NCBI RefSeq assembly: GCF_947495565.1
Contig: NZ_CANLZM010000012.1
Location: forward strand, 1-64,000
Length of the DNA stretch: 64,000 nucleotides
Source of the DNA: an uncultured Pontibacter sp.
Lineage (GTDB): Bacteria > Bacteroidota > Bacteroidia > Cytophagales > Hymenobacteraceae
Direction of reading: 5' to 3'
Shown here: piece by piece, positions 1 through 9,700 of the stretch
Position numbering within the stretch: position 1 is the first letter of the stretch
Layout: each line of letters begins with the position of its first letter
Position numbers and translations under genes: made by a program
The notes under the pieces: generated by a model
Databases searched by the model: none
What the model saw: only the letters and a program-made list of their open reading frames with translations
What the model was told of the DNA's origin: nothing

Positions 1-486
1 GCACCGCCGTCAGGTAGAGCCAGCCCTCCCCGGTTCTGATGTAGGTGACATCCGACACCCATGCCTGGCCAGTGGCCACAGCCGAGAAGTTTCGGTTCAG
101 CAGGTTCCCGCTCACGGCAAAACCGTGTCTCGAGTCGGTGGTGGCCCGGAACCGCCTTGCCGTCTTTGCCCTGATCTGGTACTTCTGCATGAGCCGGGCT
201 ACTCTTGGACGCGAAACGCGAATACCCTGCTCCCTAAGTTCAAAACTGATCCTGGGGCTGCCATAGCGGCACTTGCTCTGCCGGTACACCTCCGTGATCT
301 GCTCCACGAGTTCCTGCTCTTTCTGCTCCCGCAGGCTGACAGGGTTCTGGAGCCAGTAGTAGTAGCCACTGGCACTGACCTGAAGCACTCTGCACATCTT
401 CTCGACGGGAAACTGGTTACGGTGCTCCTTTATGAATCCGTATACCGCCCGTCTCCCCTGGAGAAGATGCTCACCGCCTTTTTTAA
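1..486 (-). CDS. IS3-family transposase OrfB, 3' part missing
   Basis: Translating the minus strand in the frame -1 to OrfA gives an open frame running off the left edge. It contains an HTH_21-type stretch (VYGFIKEHRNQFPVEKM, then SASGYYYW) and later WVSDVTYI, whose Asp is the first acidic residue of the DDE triad of the rve integrase core. The remaining Asp and Glu lie outside the window. There is no good independent ATG, so it is most likely made only as an OrfAB fusion through the slippery site at 478-484. The visible frame has no internal stop, so the element may be active. Confidence 0.8.
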
Positions 487-729
487 GATATCGCGCTCCA
501 ACTGCGCCTCCTTCAACTCTTTTTGTAGCCGCTTGATCTCTTTCTGATCGTCACTCAACCCTTCAGTAGATCTTACTGGTGAACTGTCCTTCTGTCGCCA
601 CTTGCTCAGCCGGCCGGGATCTATGCCCAGTTCATCAGCCACCTCTTTTACCGATCCCCTCGCATAGGAGAGGTCAATGGCCATCCGCTTGAAGGAGGCA
701 TCAAACACACGTCTTTCCATGACAGTCAA
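430..729 (-). CDS. IS3-family transposase OrfA (HTH)
   Basis: This 99-residue protein has the OrfA hallmarks. A basic N-terminus (MERRVFDASFKRMAIDL) is followed by a helix-turn-helix around residues 22-45 (VKEVADELGIDPGRLSKWRQ). A leucine-rich coiled coil with EIKRLQKELKEAQLERDILKKA leads into the frameshift site. It binds the element's ends and regulates transposition. The stop at 430-432 lies downstream of the slippery heptamer, so frame-0 translation yields OrfA alone. It overlaps OrfB by about 55 bases. Confidence 0.88.
   Translation of the reverse strand: MTVMERRVFDASFKRMAIDLSYARGSVKEVADELGIDPGRLSKWRQKDSSPVRSTEGLSDDQKEIKRLQKELKEAQLERDILKKAVSIFSRGDGRYTDS
478..484 (-). other. programmed -1 ribosomal frameshift heptamer A AAA AAG
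   Basis: On the minus strand the OrfA frame reads tta aaa aag gcg, giving the X XXY YYZ heptamer A AAA AAG in the phase used by IS3-family elements. Slipping back one base joins OrfA residues ...DILKK to the OrfB frame (GGEHLLQGRRAVYGF...). I did not identify a downstream stimulatory pseudoknot. Confidence 0.75.
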
Positions 730-803
730 ATTTAAGCATTTAGTTAAATCTGCCTTAAAAAAGATCTCCAGTCAAAGGTAGCAACTCCAGTTTCCCGTTT
801 CGC

Positions 804-911
804 TTATTTTAATGTGTCAATTATAATGATTGCCGCTATGATAACAATAGCGCCTACCAGAAGAATAACCCCCATCTTGATCCCTCTTTTATTGTTATTT
901 CTGTCTTCCAT
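804..911 (-). CDS. possible 35-aa single-pass membrane peptide
   Basis: An ATG at 911 opens a 35-codon frame ending in TAA at 804. The first 12 residues are polar and basic (MEDRNNKRGIKM). Then comes an uninterrupted hydrophobic segment of about 18 residues rich in Ile and Val (residues 13-30), and a short DTLK tail. That charge and hydrophobicity layout is typical of a real small membrane protein and unlikely by chance. No ribosome-binding site or promoter is evident, and it sits just beside the IS end. The function is unknown. Confidence 0.45.
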   Translation of the reverse strand: MEDRNNNKRGIKMGVILLVGAIVIIAAIIIIDTLK

Positions 912-1604
912 GGTGCATTCTTTAAGTAGGGCTTTATAGCTGGCAATTAAGCTCAGCCAGACAATCTTGGTGTTAATCATTTAAAGTGAAAGTGGCCCGT
1001 AACCTGTCTTACGTGCATCAATCAAAATTTGCAGTTAATTTATCATTAAATATTAGCTGCCCCTCTTCCGCAAAGTATCAGCAGGAAATATACGAGTATG
1101 GATTTATCTGCTGTCCCTGCAGCGTGCGGCAAAGCAGCTCAGTGCCCATTCTACCTGAAAGAAAAGCCGCTTGCTGTATTTTGTGTCTTTGCTTCAGAGG
1201 CAGTTAAACCGGTTTGCCATCATAAAGTATGGTTAGCTCCAGAAGACCTGCATCAGAATTAATTTTTGCTCCCTAGCCCTTTTAATATAGTATGTGGTTT
1301 GTAAAAACATCATGTGCAGATGCTGTGCTTTTATGCAATTTTCAGTCAATCAAATCGTTATAAATTTATTGATGCTAAAAATCAAAGATGGCATGTAACC
1401 TTTTACAGGTTTTGGCAATAGAGGTAAAGGTGGTGTAACGCCAGTTGCTGCCTCTGCGGGTAGTATAGCTGCCATTTCCCCTCAACCAGGTATTTTTATT
1501 TGATTGCCTGGCCGGTACAAAGCTAAGCTGTTGTGTATCTTAATATATATTGTTTTCGTAATCCAAAACTTTGAGCCTATAGATCACCCTTAACTCCTAT
1601 CTAG
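912..1604. other. intergenic region, no confident gene
   Basis: About 690 AT-rich bases separate the IS boundary and the 35-codon frame from the first adhesin gene. A 73-codon GTG-started frame at 986-1207 has no recognisable protein character. The stretch just before 1605 presumably carries the promoter of the adhesin operon, but I found no clear match to TTTG-n19-TAnnTTTG. The region contains AAGTATG-type variants but no terminator or RNA gene that I can support. Confidence 0.5.
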
Positions 1605-4600
1605 ATGCACCTTCTTTTACAAAGGTATTTTTTTCTTACTTTGCTCCCTCTGCTTCTGCTGCTTAGCCATACGGGCATGGCGCAGACCTGCCCTACTACT
1701 GTTACTGTAAACGGGCAAACTGTACTATGTGAGGGAGAAGAGACTGAGTTAGTCGCGCCTGAAGGGTATACTTACCAATGGATAAAAGACGGGGCAGAGC
1801 TTAATGGCGAGGTCGGGCGCACACTACAGGTTACGCAAACAGGTGAATACCAGGTGCGGGTATCAGGCGGCGCTTGCGATACAAATACCTCCAGTGGGCG
1901 AATAGTTACGGTAAACCCGCTGCCTGCTGTCCCTACTTATACTATTTCCCCGACCCCGGCCCCAAGCAGCCCTGTTTGCTCAGGCGATGTGCTTACGTTT
2001 TCTCTGAATTTTGAGCCAGAGGAAGGAGTAACTTATACGTGGTCTTTCGGGGATGGTAGTACGGCAAGAGGGGCAGAAGTAAATCATACTTATACTTCCA
2101 TTGGCGTGGGCGACGAGACTTTTCCTGTAGCAGTTGTTGCCACCAGCGCAGCCGGTTGCGAGGTAAGTTCTGCGCCCAGAGATATCGTTATCAACAGTCT
2201 ACCGGAAATTGATTTTTCAGAGGCAGAGGAGTTTCAGGTATGCCTGCCCGACACAATAGAAGATAGCGAGATTGAGGTATTCGCCGTCCTCAATAACGAA
2301 ACCATAGAGCCATACCTGGCTGATATCAGAACATACTTTGTGAATTGGGGAAATGACGACCCTGAGCAGCAGTACAGCCCCGCTGACTTTCCAGTTTCAA
2401 ACCCCACAGCGTACGACACCATCGGCACTTTCCCAATTACAGTAAGAGCTATAGCAGGCAATGGCTGCGAGGTAACCTTTACCCAGGATTTTAATGTGAA
2501 CAAAGAGCCCAAAGCCAATTTCTCTATCGCGCAGAAAGAACGGGTTGAAGAAGATCAGATACCGCCTTGTGTGCCTGTTATTGTTACCTTGGCCGATAGT
2601 GCCACTGGTGGTGGACTTTCCTATAAATGGACGGTAACGCCTGAGCAAGGCTGGTTTTTTGAAACAGGAGATTCGGCATCAGCTGAACCCCGGATACAGT
2701 TCACAGAATCCGGGGTTTATACTATTGAGCAGATCGTAACCAATGGCTGCGACTCAGATACTACTTCGCAAGGGATTGTGGTTGGCTGGCCACAGGTGCA
2801 GCTGCCGCCGAGCGTTACCGTGTGCGGGCCTACGGAGATCGACTACAGCAGCAGCGGTGCAGGCGGCGCACCCGGAGCCGGAGGCTTGTTTGTAGATAAA
2901 AACCTGGGCGAAAACATCACAGTCAGGATATCCATTACAGGCCCAACCAGCACCACGCAGACTTTCAACTCCGACACCTTCCAGTTCAGGTATAATTTCG
3001 CCACTCCCGGCAAGTATACCGTATCTGTGGAGGCAATAAATGAGTGCGGCAGCTCCAATGCCATCTACCAAGGGCAGCCGGCGCCGGTGCAGGAAGTAAT
3101 TATACTTCAGCAACCAGCAGCGCCTATCGTGCAGGCTCCGGGCGTGGCCTGCCTGGGTGATACTGTCCGGCTCACGCCTTCAGGGCCGGGTCCGATTTTC
3201 GCCTGGTTCGATACTAACGATCCCAACGCAGCGCCTGTGGCTACGGGGCCCTCTTTCACTACGCCATCCCTGACAAACGATGTGACATTTTATGTGGCGG
3301 CGATAGATACGGCTAACAGCGTAATTTGTATCAGCCCGCTTACTGCTGTTCCGATAACTGTTGTGCCGGCCGTTACCGATAATACCATAGATGTGGAGGG
3401 AGTGCAGGTGCAAAACCTGTGCAAAGGAGATGTGCCGCCTGTGCTTACGGGCTCCATGCCTTCTGGCGGCGACCCCAATTCTCCGCCTCGCTACCGTTGG
3501 GAGATTAGCACAACCAGCCCTACTGCCGGCTTTGCGGCAGCGCCCGGAACAAACAATACGCAAAACTATACTCCTGCAGAGCCAGTCTCCGGCAACACCT
3601 GGTTTAGGCGCGTGGTTTTTTCCGGTAGCTGCGCTGAAAGTATAAGTAACGTGGTAGCGATTGTTGCCGTGGATCCTGTGCCGGCGAGCGCTAACACAAT
3701 CACCACCGAATCAACTGAAATCTGCGAAGGCGATACCCCGTCTCCGCTTATCGGATCGGAGCCAACGGGCGGTGGCGGCAGGCCTTATACTTTCTTATGG
3801 GAAGTAAGCACCAGCGGTCCAGACGAAGGTTTTGCGGCAGCGCCCGGTACAAACGATGACGTGAACTATACTATACCTGCAGCAGGGCTGGGCCAACAGG
3901 AAACCTGGTTCCGCCGGGCGGTTGCCTCTGGTGGCTGTACCTCTTATTCTGATGCGATCAAAATTACAATTTACCCAAGCCTGGAAAACAACGAGATAAG
4001 CACCGATGAGCCGCAAGTATGCACAGGTGCCTCTCCTTCCATCCTGAACGGCACAGAACCAACAGGCGGCAGCGGAACTTATACTTACCTGTGGCTAAGC
4101 AGTACAACAGGGCCAACTACAGGCTTCAGGCAAGCGCAGGGTACTAACACAGGGCAAAATTATTCGGCGGGAAGGCTTGCAAGCACTACTTGGTTCCGAC
4201 GTGTGGTAAGCTCAGCTGCCTGTAGTGCAGATACTTCTGCCGCGCTGGAGATACGTGTTGCCCCTGCATTGCGCAATAACACCATCACTGCCACCCAGGC
4301 AGAAGCATGCCAAAGCCAGGAGCCGGCGCAGATTACCGGAAGCACGCCTACAGACGGAGCCGGGGGCTATACTTACCTGTGGGAGAGCAGCACTACCGGC
4401 CCGAACGGTGGCTTTGTGGAGGCTGCAGGAACTAATACTGGCCAAAATTACCAACCGGCCCCTATTGCCCGTGAAACCTGGTTCCGCAGAATTGTTTTCT
4501 CAGGCGGCTGCTCTGATACGTCTAATGTGGCAAGTATAAATGTGCTGCCTTTGCCTGCTGCCCCTTCTGTGGTAATAAGTAACGCCACTGCTTGCTTCGG

Positions 4601-5297
4601 AGAGTCTGTGACGCTGGCGGTGGCTAACGCCAATGGCTTAGAGTATAGGTGGTATACTTCGTCCACAGGCGGTAACCCAATTTTTATTGGGGCTGAGTTT
4701 CCAGTAGATAATGTAACGCAATCGGCAACTTATTATGTAGAGGCTGTGAGTAGCCAAGAATGCGCCAGCGCGGTCCGGGCTCCGGCTACCGTTACGGTGG
4801 TAACAGCGGAGGCCAGCGCCGGTGAGGATGTGACCATTATACAAGGCCAGCCGGTTGAGCTGAGGGGCTCCGGCGGCGCGACTTACTTGTGGGAGCCAGC
4901 CACTGGTCTTAACGACCCGACTCTCCAGAATCCGGTGGCCAGGCCAGAAGAAACTATCACCTATACACTGACAGTGACCACAGCCGAGGGCTGTACAGAC
5001 ACAGCCAGTGTAACCGTAGAGGTGATTCCGGCTATTGAAGTGCCTAATGCCTTTACCCCGAACGGCGATAACGTGAACGAGGTATGGGAGATCAAGAACT
5101 ACGAGAATTACCCGGACATGCGCGTGGAGGTGTTTAACCGCTGGGGCAACAAGATATTCAGCTCCAAAGGCTATGGCGTGCCGTGGGATGGTACCTACAA
5201 TGGCAAAGAGTTGCCTGTGGCCACTTACTACTACCTGATTTACCTCCGCAGTACCAACGAGGCGCCGCTTTCCGGCAACGTGACTATTATCCGATAA
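1605..5297 (+). CDS. T9SS-exported repeat adhesin with gliding-type (CHU_C) C-terminal domain
   Basis: A 1230-residue secreted surface protein. Residues 1-26 form a signal peptide ending in GMAQ. An Ig-like segment follows, then PKD domains near residues 120-400 (for example YTWSFGDGS). Four repeats of about 95 residues run from roughly residue 593 to 990. They share a leading N-[TE]-I, ...C..., the GTN..NY element and WFRR[VIA]V. Another Ig-like unit and a PKD-like unit (ATGLNDPTLQNPVA) precede the end. The last 85 residues (VPNAFTPNGDN ... VFNRWGNKIF ... DGTYNGK) are the gliding-motility-associated C-terminal domain recognised by type IX secretion. The PorP/SprF gene starts 3 nt after its stop, the arrangement known for type B cargo. 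No enzymatic domain is visible, so adhesion is an inference. Confidence 0.88.
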   Translation: MHLLLQRYFFLTLLPLLLLLSHTGMAQTCPTTVTVNGQTVLCEGEETELVAPEGYTYQWIKDGAELNGEVGRTLQVTQTGEYQVRVSGGACDTNTSSGRIVTVNPLPAVPTYTISPTPAPSSPVCSGDVLTFSLNFEPEEGVTYTWSFGDGSTARGAEVNHTYTSIGVGDETFPVAVVATSAAGCEVSSAPRDIVINSLPEIDFSEAEEFQVCLPDTIEDSEIEVFAVLNNETIEPYLADIRTYFVNWGNDDPEQQYSPADFPVSNPTAYDTIGTFPITVRAIAGNGCEVTFTQDFNVNKEPKANFSIAQKERVEEDQIPPCVPVIVTLADSATGGGLSYKWTVTPEQGWFFETGDSASAEPRIQFTESGVYTIEQIVTNGCDSDTTSQGIVVGWPQVQLPPSVTVCGPTEIDYSSSGAGGAPGAGGLFVDKNLGENITVRISITGPTSTTQTFNSDTFQFRYNFATPGKYTVSVEAINECGSSNAIYQGQPAPVQEVIILQQPAAPIVQAPGVACLGDTVRLTPSGPGPIFAWFDTNDPNAAPVATGPSFTTPSLTNDVTFYVAAIDTANSVICISPLTAVPITVVPAVTDNTIDVEGVQVQNLCKGDVPPVLTGSMPSGGDPNSPPRYRWEISTTSPTAGFAAAPGTNNTQNYTPAEPVSGNTWFRRVVFSGSCAESISNVVAIVAVDPVPASANTITTESTEICEGDTPSPLIGSEPTGGGGRPYTFLWEVSTSGPDEGFAAAPGTNDDVNYTIPAAGLGQQETWFRRAVASGGCTSYSDAIKITIYPSLENNEISTDEPQVCTGASPSILNGTEPTGGSGTYTYLWLSSTTGPTTGFRQAQGTNTGQNYSAGRLASTTWFRRVVSSAACSADTSAALEIRVAPALRNNTITATQAEACQSQEPAQITGSTPTDGAGGYTYLWESSTTGPNGGFVEAAGTNTGQNYQPAPIARETWFRRIVFSGGCSDTSNVASINVLPLPAAPSVVISNATACFGESVTLAVANANGLEYRWYTSSTGGNPIFIGAEFPVDNVTQSATYYVEAVSSQECASAVRAPATVTVVTAEASAGEDVTIIQGQPVELRGSGGATYLWEPATGLNDPTLQNPVARPEETITYTLTVTTAEGCTDTASVTVEVIPAIEVPNAFTPNGDNVNEVWEIKNYENYPDMRVEVFNRWGNKIFSSKGYGVPWDGTYNGKELPVATYYYLIYLRSTNEAPLSGNVTIIR

Positions 5298-5300
5298 AAC

Positions 5301-6260
5301 ATGACCAAGCCGCTTATACTTATACTTTCGCTTTTTGCTGTGGCTATGCAGGCTTTTGGGCAGCAAAGGCCGCAGTACAGCCAGTACATGCTGAACAACT
5401 ACCTGCTTAACCCGGCTATCTCCGGCATAGAAGATTATGCTGATATAAGGCTGAGCCATCGGCGGCAGTGGGTGGGGATAGATGGCGCACCCAGCACATA
5501 TTACCTGTCGGCCCACACGCCACTGAACAAGGGCGCTGCCAGCAACAAGTATCATCGGGCGCTGGCGCACCATGGCGTAGGTGCCATTCTGCACACCGAC
5601 AAAACTGGTCCGCTGCGTCGCACAGGCCTCAGTGTGTCTTACGCCTATCATTTGCCTCTTACCACAAGTATAAACCTGTCGGGAGGTGTGTCTACTGGGC
5701 TTATCCGCAATTCCATCAACTCCAACGACCTGGAATTTTCAAACGATAACGATCCGCTGTTGGCTGGCGGCAACATCAACAATACCGTGCTGGATCTGAA
5801 TCTTGGCCTGTGGCTTTACTCGCGCAACTTTTCGGTTGGTGTAGCGGGTGCCCAGCTGCTGGAGGATGCCGGTAGTTTTTCGGCAGACAGAAGCGGGGAA
5901 GCGGTGCTGCCTTTGCAGCGGCATTATTTCATAACAGGTAGCTATCGGCTGGAGCCCACAGAAAGTATAGATATCATTCCGTCGGTTATGGTGAAGCTGG
6001 CCGACCCGAGTCCGGTTTCTATTGACGCCAGCCTGCGCGTTATGTATGCTGAGCGTTTCTGGCTGGGAGGCGCCTACCGTCACAACGATGCTTTAACGGC
6101 CATGGTGGGCGTTTACATCAACCCCCTGCTCGACCTCTCCTACTCTTACGACTTTACCACTTCTGACCTAAATAAAGTAAGTGCCGGCACCCATGAGATA
6201 GTGTTAGGCTTTAAGCTGCTGAACGACAACCGCATTATTTGCCCGCAGTGGGTGTGGTAA
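5301..6260 (+). CDS. PorP/SprF-family type IX secretion membrane protein
   Basis: A 319-residue outer-membrane protein with a signal peptide (residues 1-20, cleaved before QQRPQ). It has the family signature at the mature N-terminus, QYSQYMLNNYLLNPAISG, and the HRRQWVGIDGAPSTYYLS element. The rest is alternating beta strands ending in a Tyr-rich strand and an aromatic C-terminus (CPQWVW). PorP/SprF proteins are needed to secrete or anchor CHU_C-type cargo in Flavobacterium. Directly downstream of the 1230-aa adhesin, it is most likely that protein's dedicated partner. A strong terminator follows. Confidence 0.9.
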   Translation: MTKPLILILSLFAVAMQAFGQQRPQYSQYMLNNYLLNPAISGIEDYADIRLSHRRQWVGIDGAPSTYYLSAHTPLNKGAASNKYHRALAHHGVGAILHTDKTGPLRRTGLSVSYAYHLPLTTSINLSGGVSTGLIRNSINSNDLEFSNDNDPLLAGGNINNTVLDLNLGLWLYSRNFSVGVAGAQLLEDAGSFSADRSGEAVLPLQRHYFITGSYRLEPTESIDIIPSVMVKLADPSPVSIDASLRVMYAERFWLGGAYRHNDALTAMVGVYINPLLDLSYSYDFTTSDLNKVSAGTHEIVLGFKLLNDNRIICPQWVW

Positions 6261-6290
6261 GTATAAGGTAGTCCTTTCCTCCATTTTGTA

Positions 6291-6340
6291 GAACCGCCCT
6301 GGCTGTTGCTGTCGCAGCTGCCAGGGCGGTTTGTTTTTTT
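6291..6340 (+). terminator. rho-independent terminator after the first adhesin/PorP operon
   Basis: A perfect 12-bp stem, AACCGCCCTGGC at 6292-6303 with its complement at 6320-6331, is followed by TGTTTTTTT. It lies about 30 bp after the PorP/SprF stop. Confidence 0.85.
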
Positions 6341-6786
6341 CCAATATAGCCGCTTAATAAATATCAGTGATTCATGTATGGGATGTTACTGTGCCTGCCG
6401 CTTGAGAGCATTAAGGTATAAGTCCAAAAAACAGCACATCGCAAGTAGAAAATTTACAGGAAAAATTAAGCCTATACTAGTGATATATATCGCATTGCAT
6501 ATATATTGGTATATACATTGTGGGTGAAAAAGTTTAAACTTTTTAGCAAAACTTGTATTGTACCAAAAATTGTGAAATTTTAGGTATGCTGTAAAGGATA
6601 ATTAGATAGCGCAGTTTTAATAATTTTTCTATGTAATTTTTATAGTCTATTATTGCACCTGAAAAACTGACTCAGTGAGTTAAGCCTGTCGTAAGCTGTT
6701 GATTTAGTACAATGTTGGATGCCAGCTTAAAACTCAATGTTTCACCTTAGATAAAGAATATATAAGACAATTTTACGAATAACTGA
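6341..6786. other. AT-rich spacer upstream of the second adhesin operon
   Basis: About 445 AT-rich bases contain no plausible gene. They include runs of ATATAT near 6482-6515 and an 18-bp perfect palindrome at 6527-6544 (listed separately). The length before the 5-kb adhesin gene suggests a regulated promoter region, but I could not place a confident -33/-7 pair. Confidence 0.5.
6527..6544. promoter_or_regulatory. 18-bp perfect palindrome, possible operator
   Basis: AAAAAGTTTAAACTTTTT is self-complementary over its full length. It lies 243 bp upstream of the ATG of the ice-binding-like adhesin, in otherwise unstructured AT-rich DNA. It has no loop, so it is more like a dimeric repressor or activator site than a terminator. 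The binding protein is unknown. Confidence 0.35.
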
Positions 6787-9700
6787 ATGAGAAGCTGGTT
6801 AGAAAAAGTCATACTTTTGGTAGTATGCTTTTGTATGGTCACTGCTGGTGCTATTGCGCAGCAGGCGCCTGCGCTTGGCGCTCTGTACGAATTTGGAGCC
6901 GTAGCCTCGTCTGGTATCTCCAATACAGGCAACACAGTGGTTCACGCAAAAGTAGGAGTGGCCAATGGTAATTTATCTGGTTTTCCGGCAGGAGAAGCCC
7001 TGCAGGGAGTCCACAGAAATGATGACTTGGCCAAGCAGGCTGTAACTGATGCCCGAGCTGCCATAACGTTTTTAGAAAACCAGCCTAACACCAGCACCAT
7101 CACCAACGGAAACATCAGCGGCACTACCATTAAACCAGGGGTGCATGTTATTAACGGAGCCGCCGTGCTGAACGGAGGCGTGCTGGTGCTGGATGGCGAG
7201 AACAAAAATAACCCTGTCTTTATCATTAAAGTGAAAGGTGACTTTGAGATAGGCAGGATCGAGAAGTATGAATTGCTCGGTAACGCGACAAGTATCAACC
7301 TTTTTTGGCTGGTAGATGGAAATGTGCTGGTGCGTAGCGGAGCTGCTGCCCGCGGCAATATTTTCTCTAAGGGCAACATAACGATGAATGACGGAGCTCA
7401 GTTACAGGGCCGCGTTGTCGCGCCTAACCCGAGCGGAACAATTCAACTTAACAACAACGCGCTAAACTACCCGTCAGACCTCAGCATTACCCTGACAAAA
7501 GAGCCAGGCTCCAAGGGCGAAGATACATACGCTTTCGGAGAGAAGATTACCTACTACATCAGGGTACGCAACAATGGCCCTACCAATGCAGAGAATGTAG
7601 TGGTATCGGGCCGTAACCTTGCTGGTGTAGTGCAGAGCTTCACCGCCTCCGCCCCAAGAATAACCTTTGACGGTTTGAACTGGATAGTTGGCTCGCTCGA
7701 CTTTAAGGAGGAGGTGCTTATCACTGTTGTCGCACAAACGGACAAAGCAGGCTTTCTTTCAAGTGTGGCTTCCGTGGCAGGCTCAGGGGTAGACGAAATC
7801 CGAAGCAACAACTCAAGCCTTCTTAACTTCTGTGTGCTTTTATCAGAAACAGGTGTCATATCTGGCCCTGAGGAAGTATGCTTGGGCGATGAGTTTTTGT
7901 ATAATATAGAGCCTGTGGAAGGCGCCACCAGCTATGCCTGGAGCGTGCCAAACGGCTGGAGCTTTGTTCCTGTCGGTACGGCTGGGGTGTCAACATCCAT
8001 CATAGTAAAAGTAGGGTTAGAGAAAATTGCAGATAACACCGGCTTTGTTAAAGTAACTGCAAGCAACACATGCGGCGAAGGACCGGCCAGAACCCTGAAT
8101 ATCAGAATACAGTCAGATGTGCCGCCGCAGCCCGGCCCAATAGCAGGGCCAGCCGCTATTTGCCAAGGCGCCACGGGCGTAACTTACAGCATTGCACCAG
8201 TAGAAAACGCAGCCTCTTATGAATGGACGCTGCCGAACGGATGGGAGCTTGTGTCTGGGCAGGGTACCACAGAAATAGTTGTGAACCCTGGGGACAATAG
8301 CGGGGATATTGTAGTGGTTGCCTCTAACTCATGCGGCCCTAGTCTGCCGCAGACAAAGTATGTACAGGTAGACGATGCAAAACCAGAGTCTCCTTCCGAA
8401 ATTATAGGCACAGTGCAAGGCTGCATAGGCAATACTGTGCCTTACGAAGTAGCCGAAATCCCGACGGCGACAACTTATAACTGGACGGTGCCTGATGGCT
8501 GGGAAATTGTAAATGGCCAGGGATCACGCAAAATTCTGGTAAGAGTAGGTAGCAGCAGCGGTAACGTAACGGTGCAGGTAAGCAATGGCTGCGGCGTGAG
8601 CGATCCGTTCAGCAAGCCGGTGGAGCCGGTTTCTGCCCCAAGCCCATCGCCAGGTCAGATAAAGGGAGATGTAAATACCTGCGTGAGCCAAACCGGTTTA
8701 GAATACTCAGTGGAGCCTGTGCCTACGGCCACCTCTTACGAGTGGACAGTGCCTGCCGGCTGGAAGATTGTATCCGGCCAGGGCACAACTAATATTATTG
8801 TAGACGCAAGTACTGAGGGTGAGGGAGGCGATATTACGGTAGTAGCCTGGAACGACTGCGGACCGAGTGACGAAAGTAAATTGACCGTAGTGCCTGCCAA
8901 CGACGTGCCGCTGCAGCCAGGGCCAATAAATGGTATGCAGTATGGCTGCGTGGGCAATATTACCACATACAGCATAACCGAAGTGCCTGGTACTAACTCC
9001 TACAACTGGACGGTGCCAAACGGCTGGGCAATCATTTCAGGCCAGGGTACTGCAGCTATTGAGGTGCAAACCGGATCTAACAGTGGCACCATTACAGTAG
9101 TAGCTATAAACGGTTGCGGCAACGGCGCGGAAAGTACGCTGGATGTTGTGCCGCAGACCGAGCCACCTCTTCCTCCAGCCCCTATAAATGGCCCTGCAGA
9201 AGTATGCGAAGGGCAGGCCGGTTACGAATATAGCGTTACTCCAATTGCCGGTGTAAACACCTATATATGGACAGTGCCTGCTGACTGGACGATTACAGAC
9301 GGGCAGGGCACTTTTAAAATAACGGTGGCAGTTGGTGAAATGGCAGGGGAAGTAACTGTAAATGGTGAAAACGATTGCGGAGCAGGCAGAGCGGGTGTCA
9401 TGAACGTTACTGTAGTGCCATCGCCGCCAGATCAGCCAGGTGATATCAGCGGGCCGCCTTCTGTTTGCGTGGGGCAGCAAAGAGTAATATACTCTATTGA
9501 GCCTGTAGCTTTCGCAACAAACTATATCTGGTCAGTTGGCAATGGTAACGGATGGGAAATTATCTCCGGGCAAGGTACTACCAGCATTGTGGTAAATGCA
9601 GGCGCGGCGCCAACGGTTGTTTCTGTGAAAGCTGAGAATGCATGCGGTATTACCGGCGAAACGCAACTGACCACTATCATGACGGAAGAAGTGCCGCAGG

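Larger units (their letters stand above)
1..789 (-). mobile_element. IS3-family insertion sequence, truncated by the window edge
   Basis: The element holds an OrfA with a helix-turn-helix and an overlapping OrfB in the -1 frame that carries the start of the DDE integrase core, which is the standard IS3 layout. Its left end is upstream of OrfA. Read on the minus strand, a TGGAGTTGCTACC sequence begins at 789 and the TGGAG pentamer recurs near 769, so I place the terminal inverted repeat there. IS3 ends normally begin with TG. The other end lies outside the window, so neither the inverted repeat nor a target duplication can be verified. Confidence 0.75.

Noticed and set aside
986-1207. 73-codon frame upstream of the first adhesin gene
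   Set aside because: It has a GTG start, no recognisable protein features and mixed hydrophobic and Cys content typical of random sequence.
4638-5651. 337-codon minus-strand frame opposite the end of the adhesin gene
   Set aside because: It lies fully opposite the conserved CHU_C domain and PorP/SprF start, and the translated sequence is low in structure with no known motifs, so it is an antisense shadow.
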